Source: Diphasiastrum complanatum
Taxonomy: Eukaryota > Streptophyta > Lycopodiopsida > Lycopodiales > Lycopodiaceae
Direction: 5' to 3'
NCBI GenBank assembly: GCA_029204225.1
Contig: MU831826.1
Coordinates: 1 to 64,000, forward strand
DNA length: 64,000 nucleotides
In this document: positions 34,680 through 46,794 of the stretch, piece by piece
How the letters are laid out: each line of letters starts with the position of its first letter
Numbering within the stretch: the stretch's first letter is position 1
Made by a program: the position numbers and the translations under genes
Notes under the pieces: generated by a model
Database searches by the model: none
What the model saw: the letters and a program-made list of their open reading frames with translations, nothing else
What the model was told of the DNA's origin: nothing

Positions 34680-37600
34680 ATGATTTTATCAAGTGTTATA
34701 CACAGAGTTTGACAATAGTGACGCCTTTTTTGCATTTTTTGCATGTTAGGAATTTCGAGTAAAATGCAGTGTCGCGTTTTTCGCATTTTCAAAGTGCCTT
34801 AAAATTAAGAAAATGACTTTACTGAAGACCTTTGCATTTTTTGCCCTTTGGGATTTTCTCTCACTTCGGCATTTTTGCTTTTCCATGATGGCAGTTTACA
34901 TTCATTTTTGAAAAGTGACAGTTTTGCTCATTTATGCAGACAAACTGTTTATGGCGATTGATGTCGCTTATCAGCAATTAATTTCTATGAAGGAATTGGA
35001 TGAATGCCAGCGGACTCCAGACAACTGGCAATCACATTTGACGACCTAATTACTTAGTATAAATCAGCTGTTTATACATCTTATTATCGTGTTCTGAATT
35101 GTGAAGGAGTTGAGTGTTATTACACGACGCTACCTGCGCTCTTATCAAGCAGATCGTTCATGACCAGAAAGTATTGTATTTAGCTCTCTATCAAGCTTTC
35201 AAGCTTGAACTCTCTTGAGCATTCTAGCTCAGTCTTTAGAGTTTATTTTAGAGTTGCTATTGCACTATTGCTTATTAGCAGAGTTGCTTATTTCAGACTT
35301 ATTCTCAGTTACTTAGAGATAGCTTAGAGTGTGCGGTTTTGATCCGCTATTACTTGCGCTCATTTGCATCTGATTTGTTTTCTTACTGAATCAATCAAAC
35401 TTCTTATTGCGTTCAGTATGTGTCAGAATGTATGCACCTCTATAATGTTTCTGTAACTGATAGAAATTGTCTGAGAATTCAATGCTTTACGTTTGGCTAC
35501 GTAATCACTTAGTTTCTAGCAATTTCAAGGTTAGATACTAAAGATTGAATGTGATTTCCATCACTACTGTTTTGTTCACTATTGATAGGCATAGTCATGC
35601 ATTGGAAGCAGGAAGTTTCCACTATTCCATTACTCAATTATTTCTAACATGGTATCAGAGCATTCTAATCTAGTATAAGAATATTTTTAATCTCTTATCA
35701 GATTGATCCATCATAGTATCAGTGCTAGATCACGATATCAGAGTAGTTATCACTACTCCCTTTATCTAAATCGTCACGGTATCAGACTTGTGATCTCTAT
35801 CAAAGCCTAATACTATCACGATATCAGAACACATAGCTTAATACTTGATATCTTTCGCGATATCAAATTGATATCATATTCTTCAGTTCATATCATCTTT
35901 TTCAGTATCAGAGAATTGATTTCCTATTGTTGGCATCACCACATTTTAACGTCATTGATACAATCGACAGACTAAGTTCCATATGGATTCTCAAAGTAAA
36001 GTCGGTCTTACGAAGACAAGCTGAATGGATCCAGTTATCATTTATGAAAATTTAAGATGAATACCTTGCTTATTACCAACGAGTTGTGGGATGTTGTTAC
36101 AGGTATCGAAGTGAAACCTGAAGATGACACAGAAGACTCAAAGTGAAAATTGAAGGATGGTAAAGCTCTTATATCAGATACGCAAATTGGACACATCGTT
36201 GAAGCCAAAACTTCAAAAGAAATTTGGGACATCTTGAGCTCACTATATGATGTGAGAGATGTAACTACCAACTTACACCTACAAAGGAAATTCTTCACAC
36301 TCAAGATGTCAAATGGTGATTCTCTTCAGAGTCACATTAACCAGTTTAAGAGTCTCTTGCAACATATGGCCACTTTCAAATCAGTCATAGATGATCAAGA
36401 CACAATTATGACATTGCTTTCAAGCCTACCCCCTACATATGAGAACTAAGCAATGATCATCACGACACACTCAGATTTAACTCTTACCAAAGTTATCACT
36501 ATGTTACTACAAGCAGATAATTGAAGAAGTCAAGACACTTCCTCTACTTCCTCATCTCAGGCTCTATACGGCAACAAAGGCTCAAAACGACAAAAGCAGA
36601 AAAGCTCCAAGAAGGTTGCAACAAATTAGAAACCGACTCAAAATCAAGGACAATCATCAAGTCCACGGTCGAAGAAGAAGATGTTTTGCAGGTATTGCAA
36701 ACGCAATAACCATGAGTTCTAGGATTGCCGAATTCTCAAAGCAAAGAATTCAGCCAAGCAACCTGACCAACAAGCAAATACATTGATATCATCTCTCTAG
36801 GTCGAAGTAGACGAAGACGCATTTATGGTCAAAGACCAAAGCGTAGTTTTTGGATGATTCTTGGTTTCTGGATTCTAGAGCTACTCAACTTATGACCAAT
36901 CAACGTGCAATCTTCAACTCCTATATGTCTTACAACACAAAGAAGTATGTTCATCTTGGTGACAATAGCACTCACACTATTGAAGGTGAAGGTACTGTAA
37001 GATTGCGATTCCAGCATGATCAATTCAAACGATTGTCAAAAGTTTTATATGTTCCTAAGATCTCTACAGATCTATTAATAGTAAGTAGAATTATAGATTT
37101 AGGTCATAATGTGGAGTTTGAATCTGATCAATGCAGAATTATTGATAGGAGTAACAAGATCCTTGCACTCGACAAGAGGCAGAGATACTTATATAGATTG
37201 GCGTATTGTTTTTTTGAAGCTAGTCAAGCCTTGAAAACCTCTATTAAGCATTACTATGGCATCATCGCTTAGGACACTTGAATTATGCATCTGTATTGAA
37301 CATGTCCAGACGATCCATGACTCTTGATCTCGACTATCCTTCTGGAAAAGTCGATCTCCATGTCTGTCATAGTTGCATCCTTGGAAAGCAGACTAGGATT
37401 CCTTTTAGATCAAGCCATAAGCTTGCAGCAAAAGGTCTGTTAGATGTTTCTCATACAAATATATGTGGACCTATTCAAACTCCTTCATTACTAGATGCAA
37501 AGTATTTCACTACTTTTATTTGTTGGATTATTCTCCTTCTTACTAATCGACCAATCGGTTTTAATCTTCATCCATTGTTTATCCAGTTCTGCAAATTTTT

Positions 37601-38060
37601 CCGTGTTTTTATACAGTTTGTAGAATTACAAGTGTTTTTACACAGTCTGCAAAAATACACAGAGTTTGACAATAGTGTCGCATTTTTCGCCTGTCAAGAA
37701 TCTCGTGTAAAAATGCAATGTTGCCTTTTTTGCCTGAAAGGAATTACGACTTAAAATGTAGTCACATTTTTCTAAGTGCCTCAAATGTTAAGAAAATGAC
37801 TCTGGCAAAGTGTGGGGCAATACTAAATGAGATTTAAGGTCACTGTCACATTTTTCGCAAAAATCCGACATTGTCGTATTTTTGCGACACCTTCGGTTGT
37901 GGCAGTTTTAGTTCATTTCTACAAAGCGACAGTTTTGGTTCATTTATGCAAACAGACTGTTTACGACCAATTTCGACCGCCTATTAGCAATCAATTTTTG
38001 AACTGGATGAATGTCAGCGGACACCAGCCAACTGGCAATCATACAAAAATAGTACAAACA
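34680..38060 (+). mobile_element. Ty1/copia fossil with both LTRs, gag to integrase start
   Basis: The 5' LTR runs from about 34680 to 35649 (ending TTTCTAACA) and is followed by a perfect initiator-Met-tRNA primer site TGGTATCAGAGC (35650-35661). Parts: Gag (36150-36530; WDILSSLYDVRD, LQRKFFTLKM), a zinc knuckle (about 36680-36740), a protease-region block (36850-37200; VLYVPKISTDLL), GAG_pre-integrase and integrase start (37262-37510; CHSCILGKQTRIPF). The downstream LTR copy begins TGTTGGATTATTCTCC at 37521 and can be followed to about 38060. Reverse transcriptase is not present. It is broken, with multiple breaks and well-diverged LTRs, hence old. The same LTR start occurs at 60473. Confidence 0.85.
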
Positions 38061-39440
38061 CTAAACTTCTTAAGCCTGTCTTTGTCTTCCCTCCTAGGTT
38101 TTTCCCTTGAGCTCCAGTCGATTGCTTTGGCTTTTGTGATAAACAAGCTTTTGTGAAGAACAAGTTTGAGATAGTACTCAAATTGTACATGTTTGTACTA
38201 TGGTGCAAACATCACCCTGACGTGCTTGGCAGGACCCATTAGGGTGCTAAAAATAAGCGGAGCCGAGTTTATCCAAAAGTTGATATTAAAATCAATGTCT
38301 TAAATCATAAGGGGATGTGTGCGCAAAAAGCTTTGTCACATTGCTAAGGACTTTATTGCAAGAACATGCACCTTTATATGCAAGTTGTAAATAGCAAAAA
38401 AAATTTCCTTTTTTTTTTTTGCATGCATGCACCTCTTTATGCAAGTCATGAATAACAAAAAAGTCCGTCTCTTTCCCTTGCATGCATCCCTAGGCTCTCA
38501 GTGTGCATGATGCCCCAACATCATCACCACCAACAATTATCAAATAAAGATTGTCTATTTGCAATCACAAAATCATTTTCATATATGTTTTTTGTTGTTG
38601 TCATATTTGTACTTATGCACACACTTTGAATTAAAGTTAAATCCTTCTCAGAAAACTAAGATTTGAAAATAACTAATCACCTTGCATCCAATCTTAGACA
38701 ATCACATCTTTCATTCATAAAAATTGTGGCAATCTTTGTGTGGTAAACCACAACCTTCTTGTAATGAATTTTGTGGCAATGCCTTTGTTGTAAACCACAA
38801 CATCCTTGTTTTCATAACATTCTATAATTTTAGAAGTGCACAAAAAGGTGTCTAGATTATTCTCTCTTTTCACATGCAAAAGTAGAATTTGCCCTCTTTC
38901 TCGGTAGGAGTCACTTTTTCTTTCTACAAACAAAAGCGCAAACTTTCACATTTACTCTTTCTTTGCAAATATAAGAGCTAGAGATGGAGCTTTGAATGTG
39001 TTACTTGTTGCATGTAGTCATTGTGTTGAAAGTATGTGGCAAGCATGAAAATTTTGCTTTGATGTTTGCATGTTGCTTCAGATGTATGGCGTTGGGTTAT
39101 GGAGAGCATTTTGGATTGTTTTTGTTGATTGTGATTTGGACATCATTTGCAGAAGGGAGGTTTGAGAGAAATTGTTGGCATTGCCTTGGGTTTTGACAAT
39201 CTGCAAGTAAATGTTTTGTGAGTTTCATTCTACCCATGGTTCATCGATTACGTAGCACATGGCATGCCATGTGATATTAACTTCATTTTATCTCTAACCA
39301 TAAGAAGATACTAACGAGATGCAAAAATTTCAATGTACTTCAATGTGAGACAACTTTGGAAGTGACATTGTTCGTCTCCAATCTTCACTACTAATAATCT
39401 CTCAATGTCTCTTGATAGGTGTCATGATAATCTCTAGCAC
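38061..39440. other. Spacer, nothing recognised
   Basis: Short local duplications occur, such as GTAAACCACAAC twice near 38742 and 38792 and TATGCAAGT words near 38380 and 38435. No protein family is seen in any frame. Confidence 0.3.
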
Positions 39441-41045
39441 GTCTAAAGATTCAAGGTAGAATGTATTGACAAAAATATTACCGAACGAATGGCCATCAAA
39501 TTGCTCCTGGTTGGACTTCCAAAAAATATCTGCAAGAATTGAAACTAGTTGACCTTTATGACCAACTCAAGGATGTAATGACTGATGCCATCCGCGAAGA
39601 AGACGAGGGGTCTGATGAGGACTTTGATAATATAGAAAAGAAATCAAAAAAATTTGAGAAGTTCGAAAATACCGCCTAATTCTCAGAACTTTTACATCAA
39701 ATGGAAACTTGGCAGAAAGCTCAACAAACTCATATGGATAAACTTACTGCTGATTTCCAGACTGCTATGAAAAATATTGCTGACAAATATATGGTGTTCT
39801 ATCTATTCGCAGAATCAGACTGCCAATGGATGTCCCCAACTGAAACACCATTATCTGGTAGAATCCAGCAGACCCATGTATCGGCAATATTGTGCTTACA
39901 ATCCACAACAACCTATGTCGTGACCAAGAGTCTATCAACCACGACCAACTGCACCCAATGAATATCCACCACGTCAACAGTTCTCGTCATCAATCAACCT
40001 ACTCCACAACAAGTTGTCCATTATATTGATTCCAATTCTATCTACCCAACAACTTATTATGTTGAGGACACTACTCCACCAGAGTACTCCACGGAGACAG
40101 TCGTCTATTATTTTTATGATCATAATGATCAAGTGGTTGATCCCAATTTCCAAATCTATGATCCTAACCAAGTTGTGTTTGCAACGCATCAACTTCCAGC
40201 AATACGCGGATGACAATCGCTGCCCATACAAACTTTTCTTTCCACCAACTTGTGAAAATTGCGGCATTGAACACCATGTGAAGGATTGTCCTTCCAGATC
40301 TAAACCAGCTGCTCCTGTATGCTCCGTGCAGGTAGAAACCTTGCCAGTCAAAACATGGCCAGCCTTGGTCTTGACTCGTGCACAAACCCAACGTCAAGCC
40401 CCTACCATTGCACCTAGCAACATCCAGCAGCTCAACATTCCCCCGAGTGAGGGTTCTACACCCATTGTATATCCTCAACCTTCTGAAGAAATTAGACTGC
40501 ATCACAAATATCGTTAGCAAATTCAAAATGCAGACCAACACTCTTCCGCTTTCCATCACGCACATCACATGCCTTTTGAGACTAAAACCCTTGGAGGCAC
40601 TGAAGTTTGGGAAGATCCGTTACAAGCTAACATGATTCTCCCTTTCTATGTTCTATGAAAACATGCGAGTAAGTGAAAACAACAACTCCAAACCACCGAA
40701 ACCACCACTTATGATGAGCTACCTGAAATGTCATTACACCTAACAAATCCGCTCAATAAAAGAGGCAATATCAAGATTCCAGCTACTCATAGCCAATCTC
40801 GTGAAGTATTGGCTGTGTTAGATGGTGGCTTAGGTATCAACATCATCTCTACATCTCTCATGTTAGAATGGAATCTGAGAGACAAACTCACCAAACCCAC
40901 TTGTCAGCTCAAGATGGTTGATCAAAGTGTGGTCCGATCGACAAGATTCCTTCCACAAATTCTGATAAAACTAAGAGGCCTGAAATTTTCCATAGACTCG
41001 ACTTCGTATTATATATACCTATTAAAGAAGCTTTTTTTCAAGTGA
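39440..41045 (+). mobile_element. Ty3/gypsy-type gag-protease fossil
   Basis: Parts: an acidic coiled Gag-like region (about 39530-39790), a CCHC zinc knuckle near 40250 (CENCGIEHHVKDC) that binds element RNA, and a retropepsin-like region at 40728-41045 (VLAVLDGGLGINIIS in place of the usual D-S/T-G-A-S block, followed by a long beta-rich stretch). It is broken into several frames. Organisation resembles the gag-protease fossils at 49258 and 52016. Confidence 0.6.
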
Positions 41046-41640
41046 TGGTGAAGAAAACTTATCTTTCGCGTCCATATCGGGTAAGATTACCAAGAAATTA
41101 TTATAATGATGGAATGTTCAAAGTAGTTGGCCAACCACTTCATATAACTGAATTATACAAATCAGAATATGGTGAGCTCAATTACAATGATTGCAATTGA
41201 ATACTTTTCTTGATTTTAAAAATGTTCTAAAATACATTATTTGATTCTATAAACTAGACAAACATCAAGTAAACGCCTCTTGGTTTCCAATGGGAGGCTC
41301 GAACATGAGACCAAAGAAACTTTGGATGTCAAACTAACTAGCTGAGCCAATCCCAAAATGAATAACATCAAGTAAATGGAAATATTATTATCGTGATAAA
41401 ATTGGATGAATTTGAAACATCAAAGGTCAAAAGTTGGAATGAGTGAGTGTCACATTGATGAACAAAATTTTAGATACAACGTTTAGTGTTCAATCAGAAA
41501 ATCACATATGGTGGTTGGCGGCATTCCAGGTATACATTTCAATTTTCATTTAGAATATCATTATTAACATTTCATACCTTGTCAGTTTTTATTGACATGT
41601 CATGCATTACTTGCTTCTCTACAGGTCTTGAAAGAGGACC
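41046..41640. other. Spacer, nothing recognised
   Basis: A short open stretch near 41046-41200 may belong to the preceding fossil. The rest is AT-rich with no identifiable feature. Confidence 0.3.
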
Positions 41641-42270
41641 ATAAAATACTTACATGGATATTTTCAAGAACAAATCATGGCGAGATTATAAAGAGACATT
41701 TGGAGGGTGAGAAATTCATAGTCGAAAACCATGGAAGTTTTTAAATTCAATGGCACCATGCAGGGGATTTGAAAACATTAAAATGTATGTATAATGTCTC
41801 TCATGGGGCAATATCAAAGCATCCATGTCTTAATTGCATGAAGGATTGCTACAATATGAATTTGGGATCAACAAACACTGGTCCAACGCGAGAAGCTGAA
41901 GATCCAAATATGAAAAGTGTTTTGCCAATTCCATTAAAAAATGTTCACATATGCACATTGCATGTTGAGGTTCGTATTATTGAAAAACTTATTTACCTGC
42001 ATATTCTACTAGCATGGAATCATAAACCAGAGTCTGTGGCTAAAGCAACAATTAGGAGGTTGGAAATAGTTCTGTAAAATGCAGGACTATATAAAGGGAA
42101 TGTCACGATTGAAAAAAGTGACAGACTCTCCGGAAAAAATGGAAACATTCATAATAAGCCATCAATTGGAGGTGCTAAAGCAAGAAGATTCTTATCCAAT
42201 CACATCATTCCTCCTCGATGGATCAATGTGAACATGCTCTCGTTTATCAACTATAGTACTTCGTGAAGCA
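41640..42270 (+). pseudogene. Transposase-like fragment (G-D-x-K ... C-x-x-C ... L-H pattern)
   Basis: The frame at 41769-42077 reads GDLKTLKCMYNVSHGAISKH, then PCLNCMKDC, and later IPLKNVHICTLHVEVRIIEK. A Gly-Asp-x-Lys block, a paired-cysteine block and a Leu-His block with a basic helix are typical of a group of DNA-transposon proteins found in many eukaryotes. I cannot name the superfamily. After one stop at 42075-42077 the same frame continues with weak similarity of style to about 42230. Catalytic residues cannot be assigned with confidence. Confidence 0.35.
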
Positions 42271-42965
42271 AACAAATCTACGACATCTGCAACATACCAC
42301 TGATATAGTTCAGCGCTTGAAGCAACAAAATCAAGGATGCTAGAGGTTCTCAACAATGATTATGACCCATGTCTTAAGTTCAAAGAAGAAAAAGACGACA
42401 AGTTAACAGCTTGTTGATTATTCAAATGAAAAAAAAAATGAGGCCATACACGCCTCTATACATTTGCGACCGCTTGAAGAGCTATCGAACTATGTGAAGA
42501 ATTCAAACAGCTGCAAGAAATGTCAAACATGAAACCTCTACTGACAAAAGTGCTTTTGCAAGACAGTAATGAGCAAAGGAATTTTGATCCATCTAGCCCC
42601 TTCCATCTATCCACCTTCACCACTTCCGAGATTACAACACCCCCTATCACACCCACTCCATCTTCATCTCACTGCCGTTCAATAAACCCTTGTGTGGCAT
42701 TCGCATCATGTCTCAAGAAATACTAAGCTTGTGTACATCATCCGTTGAATCATTTGCATGAGCAATTAGAAGCAAGTCATCAACGAGCCAACTCCACTCT
42801 GCTTCAATTCAAATCTTCTGGAGACACTATACTTCTTCAAAGATTCATCTCCTACGGAACAGCACTATACAAAAAGTTCCACATCTACAAACTGCATCGA
42901 TTTTTTACTCCTCCAGCACTACAAGGAATGAGATCTTAACATTGCACTTGGCGTGGGACAGCCAA
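42271..42965. other. Decayed sequence, possibly the end of a retroelement
   Basis: Short frames such as 42745-42939 have no recognised family. The segment leads into a purine-rich tract and an LTR-like region, so it may be the 3' non-coding part of a Ty3 element. Confidence 0.3.
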
Positions 42966-43455
42966 GTTCTTAACGGAGGGATAATGCAGGCTGATATTCC
43001 AAGGAATATTCTAGCCATCCTACGGAACGTCTTAAAAAATACAAGCAGGATAGGATTTAAACGTAGAACTTGCCCAACAAGTTTAGGCTTTTATGGTATC
43101 CGTACTGGCTTAAGTTATTTAGTTCTAAGTTTAAATTGCCATGGACATTGCACATAGATATGTAATTTCAAGTTATGTAAAAGTTTTTTTTCAAAGGCCT
43201 ATTGGGGGTTTGTCCCATGGCACCAGTATGATTCAAAATTAAGTTAGTCTATGTGGCATACTTGTCCCACAGTGCATTTATGTAAGTGACCACCACTCCA
43301 AGTATAAATAGGAGTGGAAGAGTCCATTTTCGAGAAGAACCTCATTTGCAATACATGCCTATCTTTCTCTTTGAGTGTTCTCCCTTGTGTGGTTTCATGA
43401 ACTGTGTTACTTTACATTGTATTGTATATTATTCATCTGGCAACAGGTTAAGTTA
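42966..43455 (+). mobile_element. LTR-like tract with TATA box
   Basis: A purine-rich block GGAGGGATAA (about 42975-42984) precedes TGCAGGCTGATATTCC. Further on a clear TATAAATAGG box (about 43302) is followed by a leader-like stretch and a CAACA near 43445. The layout is that of a polypurine tract plus LTR (U3, promoter, R, U5). No partner repeat was found, so the limits are approximate. Confidence 0.4.
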
Positions 43456-43734
43456 ATCTAGGCCCTCCATTCTCTAGTAGGGTAAGCCTTAGAGGATGAA
43501 ATTTAGTTTAGGGTTTCATCTTTTAGGTTAAGCCATCATTTGTTAGAAACTAAGGAGAGAAAAGAGAGAAGAGTGGATCTTACCCTCAGGATACTCACCA
43601 TGCTCATTATCGTCTTCCCATCCTCTTGCTCAAGCTAGTTGGAGAAGCCATAGCGTAGACTAGTTGGGAGACTGCCATAGTCATGCTAGATGGAGCCATA
43701 GCTGGAAGGATGATGAAGATGCAACAAAGACAAG

Positions 43735-45632
43735 TAAATTTCCACAGGTGAAAAAGACGACACTTCCCTAGAAATGCCAAAGGTGCCCTAATGAAAAAGT
43801 GAGGATACCCTGTAGATCAGTTTTTAAGGCATTTGTCAAAGTGTCGCATTTTTCGCATTTTCATCAACATTAATTTCAGCAAAGGTTGACGTCACGACCT
43901 TCTCACGCTCATCCCATGCACTATGTAATCAGATTTGACAACGACAACAACTACACACGATCTCCCACAGACAACACATCCACTTTTTATACTTTCTTCG
44001 TCTGCACACCTGTAAAAATTGTGTATATACTGAATACCGTCTGTGTATTCAATGTCAAGCGTAACATGTAGAACATAAGATAATAGAGCAAATCTGTAAT
44101 TTAGAGATAGACATTGTAGGTGCCTTCGCGCATTGATTCTTTCTTTTAGATTGATTGTCAGTAATAGGTTCATAATCTTTACAGATTGTGATTAGCTTGT
44201 GAAGCACGCGGTTACATCCGCTATTGTTTTGTGCTCGCCTGCATTATTGACTTGTATATTTCATTATACTTAATCTGATTATAGCTTTGTTTGGTTACGC
44301 GTTCAGATTTGTGTCAATATTGTAATGCTTTTCTACGATCTGTCTGGCTATCTAATTGCTTTGTCTGGTTGTCTGCTCTTCACTTCCGCTACCACCACAC
44401 ATTAAAGGCTTTAAAATTATTATATTCTTGTGTTAGCCTACTAAGTCAGTAGTAGTGCACGCACCGAGAGAATTGAAGGGCTTGCTCTTGCATTCTCCAA
44501 CAGATAAAGGTCACAAGGGACATCTGTGTGTGTCACAAATACGTAAAAGAATTAGTGTCTTTGGGTATTTCGCAATAGCAAGATTTTCTTTAACAATAAA
44601 ATATGCAACTTTAAATAAAAAAAATAAACTCAATTATTGATCACAAGACTTTGCTTACAAATATCCGCTTCTAAACATTTCTTACCATCAATAATGGCCC
44701 ATGCATCATTTTATGTGCAGTGCACTTTGCATGGTTTTTTATGGCACTAAGTTGAATATTAACCAAGCCCTTAAGACCAAATTCACTTTGATTGCGGGCT
44801 TTTTCACATACTTACAAAACATGCGACCGAGTTGTTGATCGAATCTTATCCACTCGAACTCATCAACCCACTTTGAAAACCAAGCCTTGTTAGCCCTTTT
44901 TATACGCAGAATTTCATCCTCAGGTTTTTCATTAAAATTAAAATCAATGTCAACATTAGGCACAATATCATAAGACTCATCATCATGAGACTCTTGATGA
45001 CGACGTTTACATGCATTTGCAAATTTCTCAAATCCAGGCATATTAAACAAAGAGACTTGTTGACAATTAGTACTCAGAAATTATTCAATAAATTAAAAAA
45101 TCAATCTATCTAGACTTGTCTCAAGTTTCGATGTAGAGGCCAATAGAAATAATAATATCTCTGCTTTTATTGAAAATGATGGAAAAATCCATGATCATAC
45201 AAGAAGATTGACGTATTTAAAATAATACCATAGAACGGCAAAAATGAATTTAGCTATCTAATAACTAAGTAAAACTTAAAATAGTAAGCTAATTACTCAA
45301 AATCAATTGCCTGATGTAAATCACTAACTAAAATAGATCCAGTAATAGGTAATGCAGGAATCTTTGAAGCAGCCGCTCCTGCAAACTGAGCCCTTCAAAA
45401 AATTGAAAGCGTCTATGAACGTTCAAAAATAAAATAAAGCCCTTACTTCTAAAAGGATGTTCTTTACAAAACTTTAAGGTGCTAGGGAAACATGAATGCT
45501 AGCCCCTAGCTTCTAAACTTAAATGTAATGACCTCAAGCCTCAAACACAAGAACGAATCTGCATAAGGCTCTCACCCAGCTATGGTTGCCCTCAGTGCAC
45601 AATACTCAACCCTGTGATATTTTTGAAACCAA
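43735..45632 (+). mobile_element. Composite unit: copia-type LTR sequence plus captured hAT fragment, copy 2
   Basis: Inverted partner of 10555-12480. LTR-family sequence occupies about 43735-44420, followed by shared sequence to the hAT-type fragment in antisense (44690-45050) and on to the same end point near 45632. The partner's 508-bp direct repeats are absent here. Both copies keep the same LTR/hAT junction. Confidence 0.6.
44690..45050 (-). pseudogene. hAT-type transposase N-terminal fragment, inverted copy
   Basis: The minus-strand frame from 45050 reads NMPGFEKFANACKRR, then RANKAWFSKWVDEFEWIRFD and MFCKYVKK, the same as 11103-11510 with about a dozen amino-acid changes and the same frame change after the cysteine block. 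Both copies are non-catalytic remnants. Confidence 0.5.
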
Positions 45633-46337
45633 CAAATGTTTATAAAAATCTTGTGATGCCACCTTATTGTTAAAAATTGAATATCAACATAAATATGGCA
45701 TGATATACTCGAAAATGAAGATATGAGTTGGTTAAGTATAAATCATGAAGAGGCCTAAAGTCATTTTTCGGGAATATATCTCCTAAGTACTTGCCTTGTA
45801 ATTAAGGGCAAGACCTTTTATAGGAAAGACATTACGTTGGATAACCTTTACTAGGTCGACCACACGAAACGATTAGATACGAAGAGACATGTTAAAGTAA
45901 CTTTAACTCATACTTAAGTATGCCTTTCATGGTATAATTGAACGTATTTTCAGTCTAATTGTTAACTAGACCCTTTCGCGGGAGCGACGCACCTGTTGTT
46001 TTAGAGGTGTGTTTGTTCACCCTGTAGAACATATATGATCTCACACTTCAGTCTCAATCATCGAGAGAGAAGAGTTTATGCATATGTAAGAGATTGAAGA
46101 AGTGAATAGAGTTCTGTGAGTTATTCTCTCTTATCTCTGTTCTCCGCACTGCTGAGTGTGAGTGATCTTGAGTCTGCTAACAATCTCTAACGCATTACAT
46201 GAATTACTCTCTGATCAGATAGACGCTCTAGTGCATTACAGTCGTTTGTTGTGTATCCATAAAGCATGCTCTAAAGAACTGTCTTAAGACCATCTTATTC
46301 GTTTTTCGCGAATACTTTCTTTCAGCACTCGAATAAC
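45633..46337. other. Spacer, possibly LTR of an Athila-like element
   Basis: No coding content was seen. It leads without a visible break into the segment shared with 13339-13595 and may belong to the same retroelement LTR. Confidence 0.3.
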
Positions 46338-46600
46338 GACTATCTTTGGTACAGTCTAGCACGATCATTGAATGAAGTTGTATGTATACATATGAGATGA
46401 CAGTCCCTATCTGAAGAATTGAGTCTTTGATCTGTTTTTCTGATTGGCATTGACATAAGTTTCTGACGTGTTCTAAAACTATTCGTGTTCTTTAGCCATT
46501 AATTTGGACTTTAGTTGTTAAGGACTTCTGTCTAGAAACGAATAGTTTGCGAACATGATTAATTAATTGTCTGCACAGTCGCAAATACATCGAACAATCC
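46338..46600. repeat. Inverted-repeat partner of 13339-13595
   Basis: See 13339-13595. It includes the block CAGACAATTAATTAATC (minus sense) and its flanks. It ends abruptly where CCTCCCCTCACC begins, at the approach to the polypyrimidine tract. Confidence 0.65.
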
Positions 46601-46794
46601 TCCCCTCACCTCCTCTTTTTTTCATTTCTTCGAAATCTTCCAAGTCCATTACAAAAAACCCAAGCCCTCAAGGGATTAATTTTGTTTTTTTAAGCTATAT
46701 ATTGTGTCAGATTTTTTTCAAATTGCTCAATGTTTTTTATTGTCGTAATCTCAGTTTTGATATGGATCAAGTCTCCTTTTAAAAAAAAAAAAAT

